This document shows, in pieces, positions 32,143-41,762 of a stretch of DNA of 64,000 nt. Numbering within the stretch: position 1 is the stretch's first letter; each line of letters starts with the position of its first letter. The position numbers were made by a program, and so were the translations under genes. This DNA is from Alloascoidea africana (lineage: Eukaryota; Ascomycota; Alloascoideomycetes; Alloascoideales; Alloascoideaceae), in contig JAKTTT010000008.1 in assembly GCA_030581615.1 (NCBI GenBank), positions 248,001 to 312,000 of the forward strand, read 5' to 3'. The notes beneath the pieces were generated by a model, which was given only the letters and a program-made list of their open reading frames with translations, ran no database searches and was not told the origin of the DNA.

Positions 32143-33912
32143 ATGATTCATCGAAATGGTTCAAGTTTCCTAGTGGCAACATTAGATTATTGCAATGCAT
32201 ATTTGCTTCCATATGGATCTATAGTGTTTGAACAGGATAATCAAATTTATGGACCGGATGGTATAAATACAGGAAGCGCCACTGATACCATAGCCAGTCA
32301 GCGACTAAAGGAGCCTGCTATTTTTTTCCAGAACTGCACAGACATGAATACCGTGAAGCAACTAATGAAACAGGTACAGGCTCAGTTGAAGCCTGTGCGC
32401 GATAATTTCGATGGAAGTGTGGTGACAGTAGCCTTTGCCGCCTCTTGTGCTATGGCTATTGGGTGGCTGCTCTTTTTATTGCTGTTCATCTCTAAAACCA
32501 GGCGACCCGTGTTCATACAGTTCGCTACACTGTTCTCGGCCATATGTCTAACTCTCTCTTTGAATGACTTTACAAATATTATAACATCTCAGTATGATCA
32601 GGGATTCAGATCACTGATTGAGATTAAATCAGTCCTTACCGACGGTACAAAATACAACACAATGTGGATTGTTTCAACTTTTATTCTCTGGCTTGCTCAA
32701 ATACAACTTCTAGTTCGTGTCTATGAACCAAGCTCAACAGTAGGAAAATTGATAATACGATTTGGCTTCATTTTAACAATACTGAATGCCATGTTTTGGT
32801 GTTTGAGGGACTTTTACTCAAAAGTTCCGCTGGGCGAATCCACAGAGGGAAAAGAGTTGGTTATCAACATATTCACATATATTACACAAACAACGCTACA
32901 GTTTGGCTTTTTTGGCTTTCTTTTTCTATATTCGCTTCGCAAATGGCGATTTGCATACCACCGCAGAGCTATACCAATTGCAGTGATGTCGCTTATTGTC
33001 GCGCTTCTCCCCTTTACTTTTTTCATTTTATCAATTTCTCATTTGTTATTCACTGTTTGGTCCGATCTTCTACGGTGGGTAAGCGAATCAGCAGCTTGTG
33101 TGGTGGCGTGGGAATGGGTCACAATAATCGAAAAGTTGGAATCAGACTATCAAAAAGCAGGTGTCCTTGGAAAAGAAATCAATGACAATGTCCTCTCCGG
33201 TAATCTATCGGATTATAGTGGTTCTATTGATGGCGGCATGAGAAGGTCTAGAAGACAAAACAAATCGGTTTCGAGTTCCGAAAGTAGTTTATCGAGAACT
33301 GTCACCAAGTCTGCTCTTGGAGAAGAAGGACAGTTTAAGAGGTTCACCAATAATTTGACAACTGCATTTATGGAATTGCTAACCAATAGACCTCTATCTT
33401 CATTGAAGAGACGGGCAAATTTTATGTGGGCCTCAGCTGGCTTGCAAAGCATTTTTCTTAAACAATCCTTTTCTTCTGGTAACCGTGATTTGGGGTCTAT
33501 TAATGATGCTGAAAGTGAGACTAATATTCCAACGTTTCAACATCCCCAAATAACAATGAATGCAACTGGCAAGGAATCTTTATTTCAAGCTGATGTTGAG
33601 GGAAGTGGGCTTCAGAAAGACAACGGTAGCGGTAGTTATCCGTTACATAGTTTGCAAAGTTCGCAGGATCTGCACAGAGAAGCATCAAATGAAGAGCAAC
33701 CAGATCTTCCAGTATCTCGAGAAGTTCCATCTACCTCTAGGCAGTTGACATCATATCCGATAGAATATCCGATAGAATATGACACTGATAATGAGATTCA
33801 TGAGGGAACAGAAACTCTTCCTCCATTTGAACTCATACCAGGCTATAATGATGGGGATTATTGGGATGATAAACGGCCTCTTTATCATCTAAATCAACCT
33901 CCACAAACATGA
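32143..33912 (+). CDS. RIM21: pH-response sensor Rim21/PalH
   Basis: Seven-membrane-segment sensor of alkaline pH and lipid asymmetry at the plasma membrane, feeding the Rim101/PacC pathway through Rim8 and ESCRT. The frame opens from a GTG at 32116; the first ATG is 32143, giving 589 residues. A short extracellular region with DYCNAYLLPYG precedes hydrophobic segments at about residues 95-118, 125-145, 175-197, 203-225, 240-265, 275-296 and 303-325. The last ends in SESAACVVAWEWVTIIEKLE, the PalH signature W-EW-x-IE-LE. The C-terminal tail is long, hydrophilic and Ser-rich, with a tandem YPIEYPIEYD. A lost upstream exon is possible, because an acceptor-like TTCTATAG lies at 32105-32112. The 5' side abuts retrotransposon debris. 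Confidence 0.85.
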   Translation: MIHRNGSSFLVATLDYCNAYLLPYGSIVFEQDNQIYGPDGINTGSATDTIASQRLKEPAIFFQNCTDMNTVKQLMKQVQAQLKPVRDNFDGSVVTVAFAASCAMAIGWLLFLLLFISKTRRPVFIQFATLFSAICLTLSLNDFTNIITSQYDQGFRSLIEIKSVLTDGTKYNTMWIVSTFILWLAQIQLLVRVYEPSSTVGKLIIRFGFILTILNAMFWCLRDFYSKVPLGESTEGKELVINIFTYITQTTLQFGFFGFLFLYSLRKWRFAYHRRAIPIAVMSLIVALLPFTFFILSISHLLFTVWSDLLRWVSESAACVVAWEWVTIIEKLESDYQKAGVLGKEINDNVLSGNLSDYSGSIDGGMRRSRRQNKSVSSSESSLSRTVTKSALGEEGQFKRFTNNLTTAFMELLTNRPLSSLKRRANFMWASAGLQSIFLKQSFSSGNRDLGSINDAESETNIPTFQHPQITMNATGKESLFQADVEGSGLQKDNGSGSYPLHSLQSSQDLHREASNEEQPDLPVSREVPSTSRQLTSYPIEYPIEYDTDNEIHEGTETLPPFELIPGYNDGDYWDDKRPLYHLNQPPQT

Positions 33913-34573
33913 TCATCAACCCTTCGGGTGATTGTTCCTTCAGTTGAATATTGTATGTGTCAGCATGTCTTTGCTTTGAATTATTTAGGTTTTGTTGTTT
34001 GTTTTATATGACTTTAAGTTTCGGAAAGGGCTGATTTTTAGACTGCTTTACTTTATCTTTTATTTTTGTAATATATTATGGATGATTATCGATGCTTGAG
34101 AGATTTCTGACCGATTCTCGACAATCCAGCCCACAGTTTGCACAAATGTCATAAACTTCTTGAGGATTAAACACCAAGAAAAGCATACTGGCTAGTTCAT
34201 TATAACTGTTCCAGAGTAGTCTTGGTGCGAAAATGATTACAGATGATTGAGTCTTCCGTGTAGCAATAATACAGAAGTTCAACGTAACGCTTAACTCTGA
34301 ACTTCATATCACCAAGAACTTGGCCATCGCGCCCACTAGAATCAACTTTTTGTAAAGCTCACAGAAAGATGGAAGGTTGGCACTTTCCCTTTTTCTGTTG
34401 ACTTGGAGAGAATCTGTGAAGTACTGTACGCGCCGACATCGCTTGAAGAAAGCCTCAAGGGCAGCAGATTGATTAGCTTAGTCTCCATTTCTAAATCAAT
34501 ATGCATGCAACTACAGCTCATTGGCCATTTGTAGAAATATGCACACTTGCGTTGCGTTTTGGGTGTTATGTTT

Positions 34574-34579
34574 CACGTG
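34574..34579 (+). promoter_or_regulatory. CACGTG E-box in the HSP78 promoter
   Basis: CACGTG within tttCACGTGata, just 4 bases before the heat-shock element. Cbf1 or another bHLH factor would bind such a site; its use here is inference. Confidence 0.4.
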
Positions 34580-34583
34580 ATAT

Positions 34584-34601
34584 TTCTGGAAACTTCGAGA
34601 C
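34584..34601 (+). promoter_or_regulatory. Heat-shock element, four alternating units
   Basis: TTCtgGAAacTTCgaGAc: three perfect and one partial Hsf1 unit in alternating orientation with 2-base spacers, centred about 108 bases before the HSP78 ATG and 40 bases before its TATA box. This is the textbook arrangement for Hsf1-driven transcription. Confidence 0.85.
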
Positions 34602-34640
34602 TCCAGTGGTACAACCAGTTGACTTCCTGTGGCGCACTAC

Positions 34641-34647
34641 TATAAAA
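34641..34647 (+). promoter_or_regulatory. TATA box of HSP78
   Basis: TATAAAA, 54 bases before the ATG and 39 bases after the heat-shock element. Confidence 0.65.
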
Positions 34648-34700
34648 TAGACACAATATCTACATTTGATTCTTTCACAGCTTGATCAGTATCTTTCAAA

Positions 34701-37145
34701 ATGATTCGCGCTAGTCGATGTTCATTAAGGAGTGCTGAAAGATTATGTGCACAGAGATTGGGGACAGTGGTGCCCATTCGCCGACAGTCGATGATCTCAA
34801 TCTCATCCAGACCTATCACTACTTCGATATTGGATAAGGGCAAATCTAATAGTAGCATTTGGGGACAGAAGTTCAACCAACCACAAGCGCCCAGACATGT
34901 TTCAGTAATGACTTTCAAGAGATTTGCATCTCAGAGTGGTCCTAAGAACTTTAAGATGAATCTTGGGGGTGAACCTGAGAAGAAAGCATTAGAACAATAC
35001 GGAACAGATCTCACAAAGCTTGCCTCGGAGGGCAAGTTAGATCCTGTCATAGGCAGGGGTGAGGAAATTAGAAGGACAATCCAGATTTTATCCAGGAGAA
35101 CAAAAAATAATCCAGCTTTGATTGGACAGGCAGGAACAGGTAAAACTGCAATCATGGAAGGATTGGCTCAAAGAATAGTGAGCGGAGAAGTCCCTGAAAG
35201 CATGAAGGATAAAAAAGTAATTGCTCTTGATCTGGGTGGTTTAATTTCAGGCGCAAAGTTTAGAGGCGATTTCGAGGAACGTTTGAAGAATGTGCTAAAG
35301 GAGATTGAGGAATCTAATGGTGAAATCATCTTGTTTGTGGATGAGCTACACATATTATTGGGATTGGGGAAAGCTGAAGGAAGTATTGATGCTTCAAATT
35401 TATTAAAGCCTGCTTTGGCAAGAGGACAATTGCAATGCTGTGGCGCTACAACTATTGATGAATACAGAAAGTACATTGAAAAGGATGCTGCTTTAGCAAG
35501 AAGATTTCAATCTGTCCTAATTTCTGAACCATCTGTTCAGGACGCTATAAGTATACTAAGAGGATTGAAAGAACGATATGAAGTTCACCATGGTGTCAGA
35601 ATTACCGATTCCGCTTTGGTAACTGCAGCAGTTTATTCAAACAGGTATATAACGGATAGGTTTTTGCCAGATAAAGCTATCGACCTTGTAGATGAGGCAT
35701 GTTCAGCACTGCGCCTTCAGCATGAATCCAAACCCGATGCTATTCAAGAATTGGACCGGAGTATAATGACTATTCAGATTGAGTTGGAATCATTAAAAAA
35801 AGAAACCGATCCCTTATCTATAGAACGTCGGGAAAAACTTGAGAAGGACCTAAAATTGAAATCTGAAGAGGTTGGTCGACTTACAAAAGTTTGGGAAGAA
35901 GAAAAAGCCGAGTTGGAGTCCATCAAAAATGCCAAAGAGGAACTTGAAAAGGCGAAGCAGGCACTAGAAGTGGCCCGAAGGAACGGTGATTTTGGAAAGG
36001 CTTCAGAACTTCAATATTCAAAGATTCCTGAGTTAGAAAAGAAAGTTCCAAATGAGCAAAGTGATGCAACAAAGAATGATTCTTCCTTACTTCATGAAGC
36101 AGTCACATCTGCCGATATTGGTAAAGTTGTCTCGAGAATGACTGGTATTCCTGTACAATCTCTCATGAAAGGAGAGAAAGATCGCCTTCTGCACATGGAG
36201 AACTCTCTCAGGGAAAGAGTTGTGGGCCAAGATGAAGCAATTCACGCTGTTGCAGATGCAGTTAGACTTCAAAGAGCAGGTTTGACTAGCGAGAAGAGGC
36301 CGGTTGCTAGTTTTATGTTTTTGGGTCCAACAGGAACAGGCAAAACTGAGCTGACAAAGACTCTCGCTGAGTTTCTCTTTGATGATGAAAGTGCGGTGGT
36401 TAGATTTGATATGAGTGAATTTCAAGAGAGACATAGCGTGGCCAGGTTAATCGGCTCGCCTCCAGGATACGTGGGATATGAGGAAAGTGGCGAATTAACA
36501 GAAGCCGTTCGCCGCAAGCCCTATGCCGTAATTCTTTTTGATGAGTTTGAGAAAGCTCATCCTGACGTTTCAAAGCTACTCCTACAAGTTCTGGATGAAG
36601 GTAAATTAACAGATGCACAGGGTCGACATGTCGATTTTAGAAACACCATCATTGTTATGACGAGCAACATCGGGCAAGACATTTTGGTATCTGACAAAGA
36701 ATTGCAGAATGAGGCTGGAACAGTGAGCAAAAAGACCAAGAAGGAGGTTTTGGAGAGATTAACACATCACTATCCTCCCGAATTCCTGAATCGTTTGGAT
36801 GATACTATCGTTTTTAACAGGTTGTCCAAATCCAGTTTGTACAGAATTGTTGACATCAGGATAAAAGAAGTGCAAGAACGACTTGCAGATAGGAGAATTG
36901 TTATCTCGTTGGATGATGATGGCAAACAATGGCTTGTTGATCATGGCTATGATCCACTTTATGGTGCCAGACCACTGAACAGATTGATTCAGAAGCGTAT
37001 CCTCAACTCAATGGCTATGTATATGATCAAGGGCCAGATAAAATCGGGGGATACTGTACTGATTACGGCTAAAGATGGAGAGTTGGTTGTTAATCCAAAT
37101 CATCCAGAACCAGAGCCAGAGCCAGAATTAGATTCTGAAGCTTAG
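34701..37145 (+). CDS. HSP78: Mitochondrial ClpB-type disaggregase Hsp78
   Basis: AAA+ hexameric disaggregase of the mitochondrial matrix that works with the mitochondrial Hsp70. It has 814 residues (S. cerevisiae 811). An Arg/Ser-rich presequence (about 1-75, e.g. RFASQSG) leads straight into the first ATPase module, with no ClpN domain, which distinguishes Hsp78 from Hsp104. Walker A1 is GQAGTGKT (about 141), followed by the pore-loop segment [12 protein letters not shown] and DELH (Walker B). A coiled-coil middle domain follows (about 350-470, charged heptads). Walker A2 is GPTGTGKTE (about 542), with GYVGYEESG and [14 protein letters not shown] next. The tail is acidic ([13 protein letters not shown]). 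CTG codons sit at conserved Leu of GKTELTK and ALDLGG, fixing the standard genetic code. The promoter carries a strong HSE. Confidence 0.97.
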   Translation: MIRASRCSLRSAERLCAQRLGTVVPIRRQSMISISSRPITTSILDKGKSNSSIWGQKFNQPQAPRHVSVMTFKRFASQSGPKNFKMNLGGEPEKKALEQYGTDLTKLASEGKLDPVIGRGEEIRRTIQILSRRTKNNPALIGQAGTGKTAIMEGLAQRIVSGEVPESMKDKKVIALDLGGLISGAKFRGDFEERLKNVLKEIEESNGEIILFVDELHILLGLGKAEGSIDASNLLKPALARGQLQCCGATTIDEYRKYIEKDAALARRFQSVLISEPSVQDAISILRGLKERYEVHHGVRITDSALVTAAVYSNRYITDRFLPDKAIDLVDEACSALRLQHESKPDAIQELDRSIMTIQIELESLKKETDPLSIERREKLEKDLKLKSEEVGRLTKVWEEEKAELESIKNAKEELEKAKQALEVARRNGDFGKASELQYSKIPELEKKVPNEQSDATKNDSSLLHEAVTSADIGKVVSRMTGIPVQSLMKGEKDRLLHMENSLRERVVGQDEAIHAVADAVRLQRAGLTSEKRPVASFMFLGPTGTGKTELTKTLAEFLFDDESAVVRFDMSEFQERHSVARLIGSPPGYVGYEESGELTEAVRRKPYAVILFDEFEKAHPDVSKLLLQVLDEGKLTDAQGRHVDFRNTIIVMTSNIGQDILVSDKELQNEAGTVSKKTKKEVLERLTHHYPPEFLNRLDDTIVFNRLSKSSLYRIVDIRIKEVQERLADRRIVISLDDDGKQWLVDHGYDPLYGARPLNRLIQKRILNSMAMYMIKGQIKSGDTVLITAKDGELVVNPNHPEPEPEPELDSEA

Positions 37146-37418
37146 CTGAGACATGTTTTTTAGTTTATTGATTTGATGAATGGCGCATTTGTAAATAGAT
37201 TCTCTACTGATGTAAGTAAATAGGTAACTCGGATATATCTCTTTCTCTTACTGATGCTCAATTAGCAACAATGGCTAAGCTTATTCTAAACCTACAGAAC
37301 CCGTCAGGATTCGTGGGTTACCAACTCGCTAATTAGTCGATTGACTAGAAAGAGAATTTGCACAGGTCTGAAATAGCTCGATGAAAGAGAACATGGGTCT
37401 GTCACATTGAAAGTTATG

Positions 37419-37667
37419 CTACAACGGAATGAATTCTGAACGAGACTCTGCAACGGCAGAAGGATGGTAATAACCCGTCTCGGTGTACAAATCATTGAAG
37501 CAAAGATTCTGGGCATTTTCTCTCTTTCCGCTACTTTTATTTTTTTCAAGAACTCCCTTCATTCTGGCGGAGACCATCTTCCCCAATGCCAACGCAGTTG
37601 GCCCTTTAGGTCTTCCTCGCCTTGGAATTTCAGTGGTGTCTAAGGGCTGGCAGATTTCCTTCACCAT
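37419..37667 (-). CDS. Possible small protein with AT-hook-like motif
   Basis: An 82-residue minus-strand frame from the ATG at 37667. It carries PRRGRPKGPT, close to an AT-hook core (GRPKG), in a basic stretch ending KNKSSGKREN, then a more acidic and aromatic tail (YTETGYYHPSA). It lies in a spacer otherwise free of genes. I recognise no family. A missing upstream exon is possible. The composition looks more like protein than neighbouring frames, but the length is short enough for chance. Confidence 0.3.
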   Translation of the reverse strand: MVKEICQPLDTTEIPRRGRPKGPTALALGKMVSARMKGVLEKNKSSGKRENAQNLCFNDLYTETGYYHPSAVAESRSEFIPL

Positions 37668-37956
37668 GCAAAAACACAACTCTCTTCATGTCAACCGGAT
37701 CAGGGACCACTGATGGCGATAGATGGGCATATTGCTTTTTAAGATACCGACTGTGATGGCTTCAAGATTCATCCTCTTTCTTGTTTTCGTAGAGTATATG
37801 AAGAGTTTCTTCAAGGTTGGTAACTTCACTTCACATACATGAATCGTACATATGGCCGGGTGACATTAGCCAAAGGTCTTATTACACCCATACATACTAG
37901 CTACTTTCCGCCACTTTCTTTAAGTGCCAATGCCGTGCTTTTTGGGATGGAAAGAG

Positions 37957-37964
37957 CACGTGAC
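37957..37964 (+). promoter_or_regulatory. CACGTGAC (Cbf1-type) site upstream of EMC1
   Basis: CACGTGAC, reading GTCACGTG on the other strand, 66 bases before the EMC1 ATG. It fits the Cbf1 consensus RTCACRTG; functional use is inference. Confidence 0.4.
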
Positions 37965-38029
37965 TTTTGATTTCTGTCACTTTCTGGGCCAGAGGTTAGC
38001 GGATATTCGCTTCCAGTTCAAAGCCAAAG

Positions 38030-40894
38030 ATGAGAAACTTGTTCTGGTGGAACAGCCTTATTGGTTTTCTGCTTGTACTTGTAATCTCTGTTGAAGGAGT
38101 TTTTAAAGATGAAGCATATTCAGTGGATTGGCACAAGGCTCAGATCGGTACGATATCGCCAACGTGGAACAACATTGTCAGGTCGAGAGGTCAATTTACA
38201 GTATTCGGAGATGAAGGAATTCTTTCTAGTATTGATAAAAGCAGTGGCGAAGTAATATGGAGACATTCTGTTTCTTTTGATGTCAAGCATGGCCTATTGC
38301 GTGGAATGGAGACTTTGGAGGAGGGAGAAGAGCTTGTGGCACTGGGCTTGACACACACCTCTGGGACTTATAGCATCGAGGTTTGGAACAGAGGAAAAGG
38401 CACCTTAGTTTGGAGTACCTCTGGCCTGGGAAATATTTTAGATCTACTTGTCCTAAGTGATAACGATCTTGTGGTCACATTGGACACTGGGAAAGTGATC
38501 AAGTATGGAGGTTTTAAAGGCTTAACCAGATGGGAATTGGACTATACCCAAATCCCCGGGAAGATTGTTTCTGCTTCTGCAATTGAATTACAAAATGACT
38601 TTCTTGTCAGTAGTGTGTTACAAAACGAGGATGGAGATTCTTATCTTTTAACGGCGGATGCTTCAAATGGCAAAATCAGTGGCTTGGATGAGATTGGGCA
38701 CTTCTCTATTGTCGGGGTCTATCAATCAACAAAAGCCTTGGTTTTGCGTAACACTTCAGACACTATTGTTATTGTTCTGCTGACAGACGAGGGAAAGATT
38801 TCCAGCAGTAAGATACTTCCATTTAACAGGTTTGAATTGGTTGATGTTGTGAGCTCTGAAACGACAATCGGGTTGGTTTACAAGAGCACGACCAAGGGAA
38901 CAACCAAGGTTGACGTCTACAAAATTGTTGATGATGAATCGTTCGAATTTGCATTTGAAATTCCAGAGAGTTCAGACTTTGGTGCAATTTCATCTAATGG
39001 AGAGCATTACGTCTCTTTATCAAAAGGAGGTGATCTTCTCACTGTATTTTCAGCGGCCTTGGGAAAGTCAATTGACACAAAGCAGTTGAATGCAATAACC
39101 AGAAGCGTTCCTGATCTTCTTTTTGTAGACAAACTGGAAGAATTGGTCAAAGTGGGAGATGAAGATGATGAAAATGCAGACATTAGTGTCAAGATTTCAT
39201 TCATTGCCGGATTTAAAGATGCAGCTTTGGCATTCTACTCTGATGAGAAACTACATTGGATCAAGGAGGAGAGTTTATCTGATATTGTTGCATCGACAGT
39301 TGTCGATATCCCCGATTTGAACAGTGGTTTATCAGCTGAAGAGTTTGATTTTGAGGAGAGTGCCACTTTACTGAGTGCCTATCAGTATCGTATTGTTAAG
39401 CATTGGAATCAATTAACACAATTTCTTAAGGCTTTCCCCGGAAAACTCATTCTCTTTTTGAATGGAGAATTGAAACCCACTGGCAATAACAATATTTTAT
39501 TTGGATTCAGCAAGATTCTGATCGCTGGAACCAGTAAAAACAAAGTAATCGCGATGAGCATTGACAGACAGGGCGAGTTTTTATGGTCTGTCAATGTGGA
39601 CTTTGATATTGCTGGAATTGAGTCTATTGAGAACGATCAAGAAAGAGTCATTTATGTAATTGGTACAGATGGGTCTGTGATAAAGCTCGATGGAATTTCT
39701 GGCGTGCAAATCAACTTGTTCAGCCTGTCGCATAATCTGGATAATACTAGAATAATCGAAACATTAAACGAACCTTCAGTTGGAATTGTTGCCTGGACAG
39801 GCAATAATGAGTTGCTTGTCGTTGAACCTTTTAACGAGATTAAACCTTCAGACGCTATATATCTCTATCATAAAGATTTGGATGGCAAAGCTCTCAATGG
39901 TTATAGCTATTCATCGGCGGGATTGTCTCCAACTTGGACATTTAAAGTGGCGGACAAAGAACAAATTGTTGCGCTTTCTGCAAGAGACCCAAGAGATGTC
40001 AGCGCATCAATTGGAAAAGTTCTAGGCGACAGAACAGTTCTTTATAAATATCTATATCCGAATTTGATCACGTTTGCGGTTACAAATGCAGAGGAAAACT
40101 CATTGACTGTTTACATTTTGGATTCTGTTAGTGGAAGAGTTTTGTATCATACGAAGCACAACGAAGAGCAGGTGGACACTACTCAAAAAGTCAGCATCCT
40201 GTTTGGCGAGCATTGGGTTGTCTACACCTATTTCAGTGATCTTCCTTCAATCGGATCAAAGATTGTTGTTTTGGATCTGTATGAATCGGAAGCCTCAAAC
40301 GTCAGGTTCACAAAAGAGACAGTTTCTTCAAAAGAGGGATATCCTTTACCCCATGTTCTCAAACAGTCATATCTCTCCCCTAGCATAATAGTCTCTCTTG
40401 GTGTCACAAGGTCCAAGTTCGGAGTTACAACGCGTGGAATTCTTGCATCACTGGAAAGTGGAGAGGTGATTATGATTCCAAAACGAATTCTAGATGCCCG
40501 AAGGCCAAGTCTCAAAAACCCCCAAACTGGAGAGGCCAGAAAGCTTACACAGCAAGAAATGGAAGAAGGACTAATTGGTTATGATTCGGTATTGGGGCTT
40601 GACCCGTCAGCGGTGATATCTCATGAACGACGAATAATAAACAGCAAAAGGGGAGCAAATAAGGAATTTTCAATTCCTTCAAATTTGGAGTCTACTTCAA
40701 TCATAATCAGCATTGGCCATGACATATTTGTCACCAGAGTTTCGCCATCGCTACCGTTTGATGTGCTAGGCGAAACCTTTGGCAAGCTCAAGCTGATTTT
40801 TACGATTATCGCGCTGGTCTTCGTAGTTGTAGTAACGAAGCCATTTGTCGACACTAGGATGTTGAAATCTCGGTGGATTATTGAAGATAAATAA
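38030..40894 (+). CDS. EMC1: ER membrane protein complex subunit 1
   Basis: Large lumenal beta-propeller subunit of the ER membrane complex. It has 954 residues, longer than S. cerevisiae Emc1 (about 760). A signal peptide (residues 1-24, LIGFLLVLVISVEGVF) is followed by DEAYSVDWHKAQIG, the usual Emc1 mature start, then PQQ-like repeats (e.g. SSIDKSSGEVIWRH). The conserved C-terminal domain shows SGEVIMIPKRILDARRP and EEGLIGYDSVL, and a single anchor (LKLIFTIIALVFVVVVTKPF) stands near the stop. No intron. FPR2 starts 152 bases downstream. EMC3 elsewhere in the window belongs to the same complex. Confidence 0.95.
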   Translation: MRNLFWWNSLIGFLLVLVISVEGVFKDEAYSVDWHKAQIGTISPTWNNIVRSRGQFTVFGDEGILSSIDKSSGEVIWRHSVSFDVKHGLLRGMETLEEGEELVALGLTHTSGTYSIEVWNRGKGTLVWSTSGLGNILDLLVLSDNDLVVTLDTGKVIKYGGFKGLTRWELDYTQIPGKIVSASAIELQNDFLVSSVLQNEDGDSYLLTADASNGKISGLDEIGHFSIVGVYQSTKALVLRNTSDTIVIVLLTDEGKISSSKILPFNRFELVDVVSSETTIGLVYKSTTKGTTKVDVYKIVDDESFEFAFEIPESSDFGAISSNGEHYVSLSKGGDLLTVFSAALGKSIDTKQLNAITRSVPDLLFVDKLEELVKVGDEDDENADISVKISFIAGFKDAALAFYSDEKLHWIKEESLSDIVASTVVDIPDLNSGLSAEEFDFEESATLLSAYQYRIVKHWNQLTQFLKAFPGKLILFLNGELKPTGNNNILFGFSKILIAGTSKNKVIAMSIDRQGEFLWSVNVDFDIAGIESIENDQERVIYVIGTDGSVIKLDGISGVQINLFSLSHNLDNTRIIETLNEPSVGIVAWTGNNELLVVEPFNEIKPSDAIYLYHKDLDGKALNGYSYSSAGLSPTWTFKVADKEQIVALSARDPRDVSASIGKVLGDRTVLYKYLYPNLITFAVTNAEENSLTVYILDSVSGRVLYHTKHNEEQVDTTQKVSILFGEHWVVYTYFSDLPSIGSKIVVLDLYESEASNVRFTKETVSSKEGYPLPHVLKQSYLSPSIIVSLGVTRSKFGVTTRGILASLESGEVIMIPKRILDARRPSLKNPQTGEARKLTQQEMEEGLIGYDSVLGLDPSAVISHERRIINSKRGANKEFSIPSNLESTSIIISIGHDIFVTRVSPSLPFDVLGETFGKLKLIFTIIALVFVVVVTKPFVDTRMLKSRWIIEDK

Positions 40895-41046
40895 TCAAAT
40901 GTGAAAAAGTTTATAATAATAAAAAACTCGTTAGACTGTTAAACAATAGGCAATATAATAAAGTTCCACGTTTCGTGTTGGCCACGAAGTTTCTTCCAGC
41001 TTCACCCTTCCAACCCCATCCTTTCTCCTACCCATAAACGCAAGAA

Positions 41047-41644
41047 ATGCAAGTGTTCAAATTCTTATTCCCGTTGTTGGCACTCTTAGTGTCCTTGGCT
41101 TTAGCATCTGAAAGTAAAAAAGCTGACAAGGTGAAAATTGGTAAGTTTAATGTATTGCTTTTGCGCAGCGAGAGTTGAAGATTCTAATAGACCAAAAAAG
41201 GTGTCCTTCACAAGGTGCCAGCAGAACAGTGTACCCGCAGAGCAAAGAACGGAGACAGCATCCACGTCCATTACACAGGATCCTTGACTGACGGAACAGT
41301 GTTTGATTCCTCTGTGAAACGAGGCGTTCCTATCAACTTCCAATTGGGCACTGGTAAGGTGATCAAGGGATGGGACCAGGGCATTCTTGGGTATGTTAAA
41401 CGGCTTGGTGTCTATTTTCGTTCAAGAAAGCTTTGCTAAATGATTTACTAATTCTGGCATGTATAGCATGTGTATTGGTGAGAAGCGAAAGCTGACAATT
41501 CCTCCCAGTCTTGGTTATGGAAGTAACGGTGCTGGCAATGTGATCCCACCAGATGCTACTTTGATCTTTACTACCGAGCTCGTTAGTATCGACGGATATA
41601 CTCCTCCTAATGTGGACGCGGAGGCTGGCAAAGATGAGTTGTAG
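41047..41644 (+). CDS. FPR2: ER FKBP-type peptidyl-prolyl isomerase with KDEL
   Basis: FK506-binding prolyl isomerase of the secretory pathway. Three exons: 41047-41140, 41201-41390 and 41467-41644; 153 residues. Exon 1 is a signal peptide ([15 protein letters not shown]) and a short charged segment. The first intron (60 bases) must end in AAG at 41200 to give [15 protein letters not shown]; the TAG 10 bases earlier would shift the frame. The second intron is 76 bases (GTATGT...TATAG, TACTAAT). The FKBP core has [32 protein letters not shown] and [18 protein letters not shown], and the protein ends KDEL, an ER retrieval signal. S. cerevisiae Fpr2 aligns closely (EQCTKKAK...VHYTGSL) but, as I recall, lacks KDEL. 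Confidence 0.93.
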
Positions 41645-41697
41645 TGGTTGCCATCTATATAGTTTATAGTGTGTATGAGTACTAAAAGCTTTGAATG

Positions 41698-41716
41698 TCT
41701 ATCTATCTATCTACCA
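41698..41716 (+). repeat. TCTA microsatellite
   Basis: Four TCTA units (tctatctatctatctacc) in the 118-base spacer between the FPR2 stop and the POF1 ATG. Confidence 0.6.
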
Positions 41717-41762
41717 TCTCATACTCTCTGGCCTGACTAACACACTCACGCCCGCCATCCAA

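Larger units (their letters stand above)
33913..34700. other. Intergenic, RIM21 to HSP78
   Basis: 788 bases. The right 140 bases hold an E-box, a heat-shock element and a TATA box, listed separately. The left part shows nothing. Confidence 0.5.
37146..38029. other. Intergenic, HSP78 to EMC1
   Basis: 884 bases. It contains a possible small minus-strand gene (37419-37667) and a CACGTGAC site near EMC1; otherwise nothing. Confidence 0.45.
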
